Part shown: positions 56,245 to 64,000 of the stretch, piece by piece | Layout of the letters: the number at the start of each line of letters is the position of its first letter | How positions within the stretch are numbered: position 1 is the first letter of the stretch | DNA from: Streptomyces sp. SCSIO 30461 | GTDB lineage: Bacteria; Actinomycetota; Actinomycetes; Streptomycetales; Streptomycetaceae | NCBI RefSeq assembly: GCF_037023745.1 | Contig: NZ_CP146101.1 | Location: 4,270,001 to 4,334,000 of the forward strand | Direction of reading: 5' to 3' | Length of the DNA: 64,000 nt | Translations under genes and position numbers: made by a program | The notes under the pieces: model-generated | Told to the model about the DNA's origin: nothing | The model's input: only the letters and a program-made list of their open reading frames with translations | The model's database searches: none

Positions 56245-57361
56245 CGGAACTGCCTTCCCTGGACGGTGCCGGCAGCTCCAGCCGCCGGTAGAGGTAGTAC
56301 GCGGCGCAGGCTCCCTCGCTGGACACCATGGTGGCGCCGAGCGGGTTTCGCGGGGTGCAGTCGGTCCCGAAGGCCTCGCACTGATGGGGCTTCAGCAGCC
56401 CTTGCAGGACCTCGCCGCTGCGGCAGGCGGCCGGTTCCCGGGTGTCGATTCCGGAGACGGCGAAGCGGTGCTCGGCGTCGTAGTCGCGGTAGCGCGCGGA
56501 CAGCCGCCAGCCACTGTCCGGGATCACGCCGATACCGCGCCAGGCGCGGTCGGTGACCTCGAAGACATCGTCCAGCATCGCGCGTGCCGACGGGTTGCCT
56601 CCGGGCCTGACGGCACGCGGGTAGGCGTTCTCCACGGTGTGCTCGCCGCGCTCCAGTTGCCGGACGGTGCGGCGTACGCCTTCGAGGATGTCCAGGGGCT
56701 CGAAGCCGGTCACGACGATGGGGACCCGGTGCCGTTCGGCGAGTTCCGGGTACTCTCCGGTGCCCATCACACTGCACACATGGCCCGCGGCGAGGAAGGC
56801 TTGCACCCGGCAGTCCGGTGAGCGCATGATCGCCTCGATCGCGGGCGGCACCCGCACATGGGACACCAGCAGGCTGAAGTTGCGGACGCCCAGCCTGCGG
56901 GCCTGGTAGACCGTCATGGCGTTGGGCGGGGCCGTGGTCTCGAACCCGATGCCGAAGAAGACCACCTGGCGGTCCGGGTTCTGCCGGGCGATCCGCAGGG
57001 CATCGAGCGGCGAGTAGACGACCCGTACGTCGCCGCCCTCGCCGCGTACCTGGAACAGGTCCCGGCCCGTGCCGGGGACACGCAGCATGTCGCCGAACGA
57101 GCAGAAGACCACGCCGGGCCTGGAAGCGATCTCCAGGGCCTTGTCGATGACCTCCAGCGGGGTGACGCACACCGGGCATCCGGGGCCGTGGATCAACTCC
57201 ACCTCGTCGGGAAGGAGCTGGTCGATGCCGTGCCGGATGATGGTGTGGGTCTGGCCGCCGCACACCTCCATCAGCGCCCAGGGGCGGGTCACGGTGGCGC
57301 GGATCTCGTCGAGCAGCCGCCCGGCCAGTCCGGGGTCCTGGAACTCGTCGATGTACTTCAC
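56237..57361 (-). CDS. hypD: Hydrogenase maturation protein HypD
   Basis: 374 residues from a GTG overlapping the hypC stop (GTGA). [20 protein letters not shown] has the catalytic Cys; [20 protein letters not shown] carries the Fe(CN)2CO scaffold Cys pair; [20 protein letters not shown] and [15 protein letters not shown] are further family motifs. The C-terminal 4Fe-4S cluster Cys residues are in [20 protein letters not shown] and [20 protein letters not shown], the normal set. HypCD is where Fe(CN)2CO is assembled. Confidence 0.96.
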   Translation of the reverse strand: MKYIDEFQDPGLAGRLLDEIRATVTRPWALMEVCGGQTHTIIRHGIDQLLPDEVELIHGPGCPVCVTPLEVIDKALEIASRPGVVFCSFGDMLRVPGTGRDLFQVRGEGGDVRVVYSPLDALRIARQNPDRQVVFFGIGFETTAPPNAMTVYQARRLGVRNFSLLVSHVRVPPAIEAIMRSPDCRVQAFLAAGHVCSVMGTGEYPELAERHRVPIVVTGFEPLDILEGVRRTVRQLERGEHTVENAYPRAVRPGGNPSARAMLDDVFEVTDRAWRGIGVIPDSGWRLSARYRDYDAEHRFAVSGIDTREPAACRSGEVLQGLLKPHQCEAFGTDCTPRNPLGATMVSSEGACAAYYLYRRLELPAPSREGSSVV

Positions 57362-57687
57362 GGACGCACCTCCCGCGCCGCGGTCCCGGTGTCGCCGCCG
57401 ACGGGCTCCGGGCCGTGCGCCTCGGCGGCGGCCTGCTCCCAGGGGTCGCCGAACTCCTCCTGGAGCATGCCGAGGTTCTCGAACAGCTCCAGGGTCTGCC
57501 GGGCCGATTCCTCGTCCAGCCGCTGGAGGGCGAACCCCACGTGGACGATGGCGTATTCGCCGATCCGCAGGTCCGGCAGGTATTCCAGGCACACCTCCTT
57601 CACCACGCCACCGAAGTCGACCGTGGCCATCCGGGTGCCGTCCCGGTCCTCGATGGCCAGCACCTTGCCCGGTACCGCCAAGCACAT
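57358..57687 (-). CDS. hypC: Hydrogenase maturation chaperone HypC
   Basis: 109 residues from the ATG at 57687 with AAGGAGAG upstream. It starts [20 protein letters not shown]; Cys2 is the essential residue of Hyp[41 protein letters not shown] fill the beta-barrel. The C-terminal extension of about 25 residues ([20 protein letters not shown] and on) is longer than in E. coli HypC and is Pro/Gly-rich. Confidence 0.95.
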   Translation of the reverse strand: MCLAVPGKVLAIEDRDGTRMATVDFGGVVKEVCLEYLPDLRIGEYAIVHVGFALQRLDEESARQTLELFENLGMLQEEFGDPWEQAAAEAHGPEPVGGDTGTAAREVRP

Positions 57688-57697
57688 GTGACTCTCC

Positions 57698-60214
57698 TTA
57701 TCTCCGAAGGCTGCGGGCGGCCACCATGAGCTGGCCGAGAGCCAGTCCGCCGTCGTTCGGGGGGACCCGGTGGTGGCGGAGCACGGTGAATCCGTCGTCG
57801 CGCAGTCCGCGGGCACAGGCGGAGGAGAGCAGCGTGTTGGCGAACACTCCCCCGGTCAAGGCCACCGTGCTCAGACCGTGCTGCTCGCGCGCGGTGGCGC
57901 AGACCGTACGGACGAGGCGGGCGACGGCGGAATGGAATCGGGCGGCGAGCACGGCGGCCGGGACCCCGGAGCGGACGTCCCCGGCCAGGGCGGCGAGTAC
58001 GGGGGCGGGGTCGGCCGTCAGCGGGGCCTGACTGTCCGGCTGCGGCGGGCGCAGCACGAAGGCGTATCCATCCGCGTCGGCGTTGGTGTCGGCGCCGAGG
58101 CCGGCGCCCACTCCCCTGCTCGCCGCGCCCACGGCGGCGGCTTCGAGTTCGATCGCGGCTTGCGCCTCGTAACCGACGAGCTGGCACACACCGGTGAGTG
58201 AGGAGACCGCGTCGAAGAGCCGACCCATCCCGGAGGTGGGTACGCAATTGATATCACGTTCCAACTGGCGTTCGAGCAAGGCGAGTTCGCGATCCCGGCA
58301 GGCTCGTACGCAGGGCAGGTCGGTGCTCCACTCGACGCGCGCCGCCCACAGGTGGGCGAGCGCCATGCGATAGGGCCGCCGAACCGCCGTGTCACCGCCG
58401 GGGAGTGGAGCATAGGCGAGGTGGGCGTAGCGGCGGAAGCCGGTGTAGTCGGCGAGCAGGAACTCGCCTCCCCACACTGCTCCGTCGTCGCCGTAACCGG
58501 TGCCGTCGAAGGCGACACCGATCACCCGCTCGCCGCCGTCCAGTCCGTGCTCGGCCATCGCGGACGCGATATGGGCGTGGTGGTGCTGCACGGTGACGCA
58601 CCGCCGGTCGTCGGCGTTGCGCCGGGCCCACTGGCCCGAGCGGTAGCCGGGGTGCCGGTCGGCGGCCAGCAGGGCGGGGCGTACTCCGGTGATCTGTTCC
58701 AACTGCTCCTCGGCGCACTCGAAGGCGTGCTGGGTGGCAAGGCCGTCCATGTCGCCGATGTGTGCGGAGAGCCAGGCCCGGCGATCGCTGCCGAGGCAGA
58801 AGGTGTTCTTGATGTCGCCGCCCACGGCGAGCGCGGGCATCACGGGGACCGGCAGGGTCATCGGCAGCGGGGCGTAACCTCGTGAGCGGCGCAGGACCAG
58901 GGACTCGCCGTCGCACACACGTACCACCGAGTCGTCACACGGCACATGGATGGGGCGGTCGTGCAGCAGCCAGGCGTCGGCCAAGTGCGCCAGCCGGTCG
59001 AGCGCTTCCGTGTCGTCTGTGACGATCGGCTCTCCGGCGAAGTTCCCACTGGTCATCACCAGCAGCGCGGGGCCCGCCGGCCCTTGGGGGCGGACGGCGT
59101 CGGCGCCGCCCGGGCCGTCGCCGATGCCCAGCAGCAGATGGTGCACCGGTGTGTAGGGCAGCATCACGCCGAGGTCGGGGCTGCCGGGGGCGACCGCGTC
59201 GGCGGGCCGGAGGGCACCGGGCCGGGACAGGGGCTCGGCGCGGCGGCGCAGCAGCACGATCGGGCGGACACTGCCGCTGAGCAGCTCCCGCTCCACGGGG
59301 TCGATCGTGACAAGGTGCTCGACGGTGGCGGGGTCCCTCACCATCAGGGCGAACGGTTTGTCACCGCGCGCCTTGCGTCGGCGCAGCAGGGCGACCGCGG
59401 CTGGGTTCGCGGCGTCGCAGGCGAGGTGGTATCCACCGAGTCCCTTGATCGCCAGGATCGCGCCATCGGCGAGGAGCCGGCGCGCGTGGGCGATGGGATC
59501 GGCTGCGACGGGGCCGATCAGGCTGCGGTCGTTGGGGTCGAGCGGCTCCACGAGCTCATGCCTGAGTCCGGGGGCGGCCGGTGCCAGGACCAGCCGAAGC
59601 CGGGGGCCGCAGGCATGGCAGGCGACCGGCTGGGCGTGGAACCGGCGGTCGGTGGGGTCCTCGTACTCCCGGGCGCACTCCTCGCACATCCGGAAGTCGG
59701 CCATGGTCGTGTGTGCCCGATCGTAGGGCAGTCCCGTGACGATGGTGAAGCGCGGCCCGCAGTGGGTGCAGGTGATGAAGGGGTGCCGGTATCGGCGGTC
59801 GTCCGGGTCGGCGAGTTCGGCCAGGCAGGCGTCGCAGGTGGCCGTGTCCGGGGATACCAGGGTGCGGATGGGACCGTCCTTGCGTGAGGCGACGATGGCG
59901 AACCCGCTGGCGCCCGTGGCCGGGAGTTCCTCGTCGTGCACCGACTCCACGAGCGCGAGCGGTGGGGCGTCCACGGCGATACGGGTGCAGAAGCTGGCCA
60001 CGGCGAGCGGTGCGCCCTCGACCTCGGCCACCACACCCTCGCCGGTGTTGGTGACGTGCCCGGCCAGCTCCAGGCCGGTGGCGAGGGTGTACACATACGG
60101 CCGGAAGCCCACGCCCTGCACCACTCCCCTGACCGTGACGCGGCGGCGCTGAACCGCCGCTGCGACCGAAGCCGTGAGGTCGGCAGTCTCCACTTCCTGA
60201 TGCGAAGTGCTCAC
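57698..60214 (-). CDS. hypF: Carbamoyltransferase HypF
   Basis: 838 residues, full length. Domains in order: acylphosphatase-like (TVRGVVQGVGFRPYVYTLAT, about 28-47), two zinc-finger motifs (CDACLAELADPDDRRYRHPF, then CTHCGPRFTIVTG, CEECAREYEDPTDRRFHAQP, CHACGPRL), YrdC-like (LAIKGLGGYHLACDAANPAA, KARGDKPFALMVRD) and the Kae1/TobZ-like carbamoyltransferase (VQHHHAHIASAMAEHGLDGG, IGVAFDGTGYGDDGAVWGGE, LTGGVFANTLLSSACARGLR). It makes carbamoyl-adenylate and transfers the carbamoyl group to HypE for cyanide formation. Its start overlaps hypB. Confidence 0.96.
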   Translation of the reverse strand: MSTSHQEVETADLTASVAAAVQRRRVTVRGVVQGVGFRPYVYTLATGLELAGHVTNTGEGVVAEVEGAPLAVASFCTRIAVDAPPLALVESVHDEELPATGASGFAIVASRKDGPIRTLVSPDTATCDACLAELADPDDRRYRHPFITCTHCGPRFTIVTGLPYDRAHTTMADFRMCEECAREYEDPTDRRFHAQPVACHACGPRLRLVLAPAAPGLRHELVEPLDPNDRSLIGPVAADPIAHARRLLADGAILAIKGLGGYHLACDAANPAAVALLRRRKARGDKPFALMVRDPATVEHLVTIDPVERELLSGSVRPIVLLRRRAEPLSRPGALRPADAVAPGSPDLGVMLPYTPVHHLLLGIGDGPGGADAVRPQGPAGPALLVMTSGNFAGEPIVTDDTEALDRLAHLADAWLLHDRPIHVPCDDSVVRVCDGESLVLRRSRGYAPLPMTLPVPVMPALAVGGDIKNTFCLGSDRRAWLSAHIGDMDGLATQHAFECAEEQLEQITGVRPALLAADRHPGYRSGQWARRNADDRRCVTVQHHHAHIASAMAEHGLDGGERVIGVAFDGTGYGDDGAVWGGEFLLADYTGFRRYAHLAYAPLPGGDTAVRRPYRMALAHLWAARVEWSTDLPCVRACRDRELALLERQLERDINCVPTSGMGRLFDAVSSLTGVCQLVGYEAQAAIELEAAAVGAASRGVGAGLGADTNADADGYAFVLRPPQPDSQAPLTADPAPVLAALAGDVRSGVPAAVLAARFHSAVARLVRTVCATAREQHGLSTVALTGGVFANTLLSSACARGLRDDGFTVLRHHRVPPNDGGLALGQLMVAARSLRR

Positions 60215-60906
60215 GATCGCGCCCGCGCCATGACCGGGGCGTGGACCGGGCTTCCTTCCGCCGCTTCCAGCGCCCGGTCGAGCAGGGCACCGCTGCCCTG
60301 TCCCGTACGGGCGGAGGTGAGGATCACGTCCACACCGGGATTTACCTGCTGGACATGGGCGCGGAAGGCCTCCTCGTCGAATCCCACGGCCTCGGCGATG
60401 TCCGACTTGGTGACGATCACCAGCTGGGCGAGGCCGAAGGCCGTGGGGTACTTCAGCGGCTTGTCCTCGCCTTCGGTCACCGAGGCGAGGACGACTCGCA
60501 GTGACTCACCGAGGTCGTACGAGGCGGGGCAGACCAGGTTCCCGACGTTCTCCACGAAAAGCAGACCGGTGTGTTCGGGCAGCCAGCCGTGCAGATGTCC
60601 GGCCAGCATCCCGGCTTCCAGATGGCACAGCCCGTCGGTCAGCACCTGCTTCACGGGTGCCCCGGAACGAGCCAGGCGCTCGGCGTCGTTCTCCGTGGCG
60701 AGATCGGCGGTGAGTGCGGCGACCCGCAGTCCGCGTTCACGGGCGAGCAGCAGTTCGCCTTCCAGCAAAGCGGTCTTGCCGCTGCCGGGACTGGAGAGCA
60801 GGTTGACCACCGTGGTGCCCTGGGCGGCGAGGCCGGCCCGCAGGGTCTGCGCCGTCGCATCATTCTTGGCGAGCACCGCTTGTTGCAGATCGACGACACG
60901 GCACAT
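60211..60906 (-). CDS. hypB: Nickel-insertion GTPase HypB
   Basis: 231 residues. The P-loop is LLSSPGSGKTALLEGELLLA; TADLATENDAERLARSG, the metal-site C-H region VLTDGLCHLEAGMLAGHLHG, FVENVGNLVCPASYDLGES and TKSDIAEAVGFDEEAF complete the GTPase. There is no N-terminal His-rich nickel store and no CxxCGC motif, so this is the minimal form. HypB works with HypA to load nickel after iron. Confidence 0.96.
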   Translation of the reverse strand: MCRVVDLQQAVLAKNDATAQTLRAGLAAQGTTVVNLLSSPGSGKTALLEGELLLARERGLRVAALTADLATENDAERLARSGAPVKQVLTDGLCHLEAGMLAGHLHGWLPEHTGLLFVENVGNLVCPASYDLGESLRVVLASVTEGEDKPLKYPTAFGLAQLVIVTKSDIAEAVGFDEEAFRAHVQQVNPGVDVILTSARTGQGSGALLDRALEAAEGSPVHAPVMARARS

Positions 60907-60908
60907 GG

Positions 60909-61313
60909 TCAGCTCTCCTCCGGGATCATCGGCGGGTTCGGTTCACCGGTGCGGCTCGGTGCCGGTTCCCCGGCCCACTCCACACAGGCGATGCGCAGCT
61001 CACGGCCCTCGGTCAGCTCGGTGGTCGCCTGGCCGCACACGGGGCAGCACAGCTGCGGGGGCATGCCGACTGCCCATTCGTCGGCGCACCGCGCGCAGTG
61101 TGCCCGGCCGGGTACGGATTCCGTGATCAGCTCTGCGCCTTCCAGGACGGTCCCGGCGCAGGCCAGTTCGAAGCAGAAGCCGAGGGCGTCGGGGACCACC
61201 CCGGCCAGTTCGCCCACGCGCAGCCGGACGGCCTTGACCGCGGTGGCGCCATGCGAGCGCGCCGCCTCTTCCACCTGATCGACGACGGCCAGCGCGAGGG
61301 ACATCTCGTGCAT
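60909..61313 (-). CDS. hypA: Nickel chaperone HypA
   Basis: 134 residues from the ATG at 61313. It begins HEMSLALAVVDQVEEAARSH; His2 and Glu3 are nickel ligands. The zinc finger is CARCADEWAVGMPPQLCCPVC, written as two motifs CARC and CPVC in a 20-residue loop. It ends with a Pro-rich tail of about 25 residues (GEPAPSRTGEPNPPMIPEES) absent from shorter homologues. It is first of the six core hyp genes and directly followed by hypB. Confidence 0.95.
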   Translation of the reverse strand: MHEMSLALAVVDQVEEAARSHGATAVKAVRLRVGELAGVVPDALGFCFELACAGTVLEGAELITESVPGRAHCARCADEWAVGMPPQLCCPVCGQATTELTEGRELRIACVEWAGEPAPSRTGEPNPPMIPEES

Positions 61314-61469
61314 GGGTCTCCGTCCTGCGGCGCGGTCACCTGCTCCGGCCTCATTACAGGGCGGAGCAGGGCGTCCGGCCGACCGGCACGCCGCCGCCAC
61401 ACGGTTGCGTCCGCCATTCGGTGCAGCCCCGCTTCCGGTGCCGCTTCCCGAGTCGGCTGTGAGTCGGGG

Positions 61470-61580
61470 TCACATCCTGCGGATCCTCAGATAGCGCCTG
61501 AGGTCGGGGAAGACGGAGAGGAGGGCCGCGAGGGCGGACGCCGCAGCGGCGCCGCCGATCAGGGTGGTCTTCTTGCTCAT
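61470..61580 (-). CDS. 36-residue DUF6893-like peptide
   Basis: A very short gene with GAGGAG six bases before its ATG. The product begins MSKKTTLIGGAAAASALAAL, has one hydrophobic helix and ends in a basic tail (FPDLRRYLRIRRM). This matches the small actinobacterial DUF6893 peptides (from memory), which end in a conserved RRYLRIRRM-like sequence. It sits between the maturation protease and hypA, on the same strand, so it is probably made with the hydrogenase machinery. A membrane-anchoring or regulatory role is speculation. Confidence 0.7.
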   Translation of the reverse strand: MSKKTTLIGGAAAASALAALLSVFPDLRRYLRIRRM

Positions 61581-61623
61581 GCCGTACTCCTCGGGTGGGG
61601 TGTGGCGGGCGGGTCGGGGCGGC

Positions 61624-62154
61624 TCAGGGGTGTCTCCCGGTCGTCGTCAGCGGGTCGTGCTGCCGGACCAGGTCCAGGATCATCCGCACGGCCTCCGGTA
61701 CGGCGGCGGCCACCCGCGGGCTGAGCCCGATGCCCTCTTCGAGGCACGCGGGTTCGCAGCCCACGACGAAGATGTGCCGCGGCGGGGTGCCGTCGGTACC
61801 GGCGCACAGGGTGTCCAGGAGCGCCAGCACGGCATCGGGGGACATCCCGTGCCCGTCGAGTGCGGCGCCGGTCGCCGGGGGCTCCCCGGGTGTGCCGGGC
61901 TCGATCAGGTACAGCGTCCCCGGCTCACCGCCGCGTGCGGTGGCGTCGACGAGGACGAGGGTGTCGTAACCGTCGAGCAGCCGGTACGCGAGGTGGACTC
62001 CCCGGATACCGATGTCGGCGACCTCCACATGAGCCGGCAGCGGCCGACCGGTCAGCGCGCGCACGGTCTCCACTCCGAAGCCGTCGTCACCGAGGAAGAT
62101 GTTGCCGGCACCCGCGACAAGGATCCTGGCGCCGCCTTGGGCGAGGGCGTTCAC
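61624..62154 (-). CDS. [NiFe]-hydrogenase maturation protease
   Basis: 176 residues. ILVAGAGNIFLGDDGFGVET has the nickel-binding residue (Asp, after the usual GNxxxGDDG), and DATARGGEPGTLYLIEPG and HGMSPDAVLALLDTL match the HyaD/HupD fold, with candidate metal ligands Asp24, Asp70 and the His in DGHGM. The enzyme removes the C-terminal peptide of the large subunit after nickel insertion. Start overlaps the 480-aa gene (ATGA-type overlap). Confidence 0.92.
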   Translation of the reverse strand: MNALAQGGARILVAGAGNIFLGDDGFGVETVRALTGRPLPAHVEVADIGIRGVHLAYRLLDGYDTLVLVDATARGGEPGTLYLIEPGTPGEPPATGAALDGHGMSPDAVLALLDTLCAGTDGTPPRHIFVVGCEPACLEEGIGLSPRVAAAVPEAVRMILDLVRQHDPLTTTGRHP

Positions 62155-63593
62155 GCGTCCTCCAGAGGTTCGACCTCGTCGGGCTGGAAGTACAGGAAGC
62201 GGCCCTGCTCACGGCGGATGTCGGCGCCGGGGTCGCCCTCGACGGTCACCGCGATGTGCACCACCCCGTCGACGTCGTGGAGCACGGCCTCGACCTGCGC
62301 GGTGTGTCCGTGGAGGAAGACGTCCTGGGCGTCCGTGCGGCGGAGGCCGGGCCGGAGCACCACCCTGCTGCCGGCACTCACCGGCCTTCCGCCGACCATC
62401 ACATGGTCACGCGAGGGGTCGACGCTCGTGTCACCGCCCGGGTCCCACCAGGGTGTCTCAGGGCGCGGCACGCCGGCTCGGCCCCAATCGCCGGTCGGCT
62501 CGCCGGTCGCGTCGCCGGTGATCTCGCGCAGTCCGCGCACTGCTCCGTGCAGCCGCTCCAGCACTTCGGGCGGCATCGTGTCGGCCAGCTCGATCACGGC
62601 GGCGGCCCGGGCATCCGTCCCCCGTGCCTCGCGCTTCTCCTCGTCGGTGAGGGCGGCCGTGCGCAGTGCGAGGATCTCGTCGATCTCGGTGGCGTCGTAC
62701 AGCGCACCAGGGCTCTCCGGCGCGATGGCCGGATGGTCCTCCAGGATGATCGGTGACGAGAGCACCAGATCGCCGCGCCCCTCCTCCCCCGCGAGAACCG
62801 GCCAGGTGTGCAGATTGCGGCAGGCCGCGACCGCCCCGCGCGCCCACTCGGGCGGGTCGGTCATCGACAGGAACGCGCCCGCGTCCAGGCACAGCAGCAG
62901 ATGACTTGCGACCAGCGAGTACGGCAGCGCCGCGTCGCGTTCGCCGCCCGGTGGCGGGACCCAGCGGCTGGTGTTCTCGATGACCGCCGTGAGCCGCAGG
63001 GTCCGGTAGGGGCCTTCCAGTTCGGCGGTGGAGAGGCGTACGACACCGCTGATCTCCTCACGGCGGCGCACCAGCCGGCCCACGGTCCGTCCGGCGCTGT
63101 CGTGAACCGGCTCGGTGTCCTCCCTGGCGGGCCGGGAGAAGGGGAACGAGACACCGTCACCGTTCAGTTCGGCGACGGGCGCGCCCAGTGCCACACGCTC
63201 CTCCACGCCTTCGTCCCAGGGGACGAGGATCCGGTCCTCCAGGCGCAGTTCGCGGACGGTCTCCCAGTCGCCGTCTGCCGTGGACCGCTGGACGGTGCGC
63301 CGCTGGGTGTGCAGGAAACGCACTTCGGCCGCCAGTACGGCGTCCCGCCTCGGTTCCATGAGGCATTCGGTGTGCTGGAACTCGTGCTCCTCGCAGCCGG
63401 CGCTCCAGGCGGGCGGCACCAGCACCCCGAACTGCCAGCGCAGCCGATTCTTGGCCGCCGACGCGCGGTACGGGTAGAGCACGTAGCCCTCGAAGAGCAC
63501 CGCGTCGGCCACCTGCCGCGCGGTGGCGAACCGGGCCTCGGTCGCCGGTGAGAAAGCAGGGAAGGTGGCGGCGGGTTCGGCTGCCGCGGTCAT
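62151..63593 (-). CDS. 480-residue hydrogenase-cluster protein of unknown function
   Basis: No enzyme family recognised. The protein begins with FATARQVADAVLFEGYVLYPYRAS (as two parts, 22-31 and 32-45) and contains CEEHEFQHTECLM, a Cys/His-rich segment that could bind metal, plus beta-rich middle sequence (LRLTAVIENTSRWVPPPGGE) and GSRVVLRPGLRRTDAQDVFL near the end. Proteins of this type accompany high-affinity [NiFe]-hydrogenase genes in Streptomyces and other soil actinomycetes, so a role in that system is a fair inference. It overlaps both neighbours by 4 bases, so all three are co-translated. Confidence 0.7.
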   Translation of the reverse strand: MTAAAEPAATFPAFSPATEARFATARQVADAVLFEGYVLYPYRASAAKNRLRWQFGVLVPPAWSAGCEEHEFQHTECLMEPRRDAVLAAEVRFLHTQRRTVQRSTADGDWETVRELRLEDRILVPWDEGVEERVALGAPVAELNGDGVSFPFSRPAREDTEPVHDSAGRTVGRLVRRREEISGVVRLSTAELEGPYRTLRLTAVIENTSRWVPPPGGERDAALPYSLVASHLLLCLDAGAFLSMTDPPEWARGAVAACRNLHTWPVLAGEEGRGDLVLSSPIILEDHPAIAPESPGALYDATEIDEILALRTAALTDEEKREARGTDARAAAVIELADTMPPEVLERLHGAVRGLREITGDATGEPTGDWGRAGVPRPETPWWDPGGDTSVDPSRDHVMVGGRPVSAGSRVVLRPGLRRTDAQDVFLHGHTAQVEAVLHDVDGVVHIAVTVEGDPGADIRREQGRFLYFQPDEVEPLEDA

Positions 63594-64000
63594 GTCGCCG
63601 CCCTCTCCCCGGATCCGCCGGACGGCCGCGGCTCATCCGCCGTATCCGCCGCGTCGTGGAGCAGTGCCTCCACGGCAGCCTCCCAGGAGGGCAGCGCCCG
63701 TCGTGAGCGGTAGGCGAGCAGGGCGTCCATGGTGTCGCGGGGCAGCTTGAGCCAGCCGCAGCCGGGGAAGTGCTGTTCGATCATCTCGCGCCACGTCCGC
63801 ACCGGCATCCGGCACACGGCCTCCAGGTCCCAAGGCACCGGCTCGACGTGGAATCCGCCGGCGCCGGTGAAGGCGGTACCGGAGAACAGCAGGAGCAGGG
63901 GTACCTCGCCCTCGTTCAGTGCCCCGAGATAGCGGGTCGCGGCGATGTCCATATCGTAGGTGCAGGGCACCACGAGGTCGGTCTCCGTCTCACCGGTGAA
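63590..64000 (-). CDS. DUF6084-like hydrogenase-cluster protein (5' end outside window)
   Basis: The frame is open to the right edge; 136 codons are visible and the N-terminus is missing. CTYDMDIAATRYLGALNEGE, VPLLLLFSGTAFTGAGGFHV, EPVPWDLEAVCRMPVRTWRE and MIEQHFPGCGWLKLPRDTMD match DUF6084, found next to high-affinity hydrogenase genes. The last residues, after FPGCGWLKLPRDTMDALLAY, form a helical tail. It overlaps the 480-residue gene (ATGA-like), so it belongs to the same operon, whose upstream part should contain the hydrogenase itself. Confidence 0.75.
   Translation of the reverse strand, partial: FTGETETDLVVPCTYDMDIAATRYLGALNEGEVPLLLLFSGTAFTGAGGFHVEPVPWDLEAVCRMPVRTWREMIEQHFPGCGWLKLPRDTMDALLAYRSRRALPSWEAAVEALLHDAADTADEPRPSGGSGERAAT

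Overview
The base composition (very high GC, strong third-position GC), gene families and gene order point to a Streptomyces-type actinomycete chromosome. The markers are a complete conservon (cvn) operon with its P450 pair, DUF742, DUF7144, DUF6893 and DUF6084 proteins, SpoIIE-type phosphatases and an actinobacterial-style hyp cluster. No rRNA, tRNA or CRISPR array is visible. Several decayed genes and one insertion sequence suggest an accessory, arm-like part of the chromosome; that placement is inference.

Layout. (1) 1-2.1 kb: GNAT acetyltransferase, a VOC protein bracketed by short direct repeats, and a truncated TnsA-like transposition endonuclease, together the wreck of a Tn7-like element. 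(2) 2.1-9.8 kb, minus strand: a nine-gene rotary V/A-type ATPase operon (peripheral stalk-C-I-K-F-E-A-B-D), almost every junction overlapping. (3) 9.9-15 kb: tandem universal stress protein, SHOCT membrane protein and pyruvate phosphate dikinase, flanked on both sides by decayed CBS/BON-domain genes; this resembles the stress/dormancy gene sets of streptomycetes. (4) 15-24.4 kb: acyl-CoA dehydrogenase, AraC-regulator remnant, two small membrane proteins, an MFS exporter, a single-domain universal stress protein, and a GntR / lipocalin-like / GMC oxidoreductase operon. (5) 24.6-28.5 kb: DUF1269 protein, baeRF3-type protein and the dihydroxyacetone kinase operon dhaKLM ending in a strong terminator. 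(6) 28.6-41.2 kb: FadH-like dienoyl-CoA reductase behind a perfect 14-bp palindrome, PadR regulator, FAD monooxygenase-like protein, an IS110-family element, a signal-less FecB-like protein, succinate-semialdehyde dehydrogenase, NUDIX hydrolase, GH75 chitosanase, VOC protein, HhH-PHP protein and SRPBCC protein.

(7) 41.4-46.9 kb, minus strand: conservon cvnA-B-C-D followed by two P450 genes, the first of which (CYP157-like) lacks the ExxR motif. (8) 47-48.1 kb: a class II aldolase with a frameshifted C-terminus back to back with the C-terminal stump of a DeoR regulator. (9) 48.2-55 kb: DUF952 protein, MASE1 membrane protein without an output domain, two SpoIIE/PP2C phosphatases (one a large membrane sensor with an anti-sigma-type kinase domain), a BrkB/YihY protein and a small DUF6296-like protein. 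(10) 55.1-64 kb, minus strand: a full [NiFe]-hydrogenase maturation cluster (hypABFCDE, maturation protease, a 480-aa cluster protein, DUF6084 protein and a 36-aa DUF6893 peptide). The structural hydrogenase genes are expected just beyond the right edge.

Functionally the window is dominated by energy metabolism and stress survival: an ion-pumping ATPase, a PPi-linked dikinase, universal stress proteins, probable high-affinity H2 oxidation, glycerol/dihydroxyacetone use and phosphatase/GTPase signalling.
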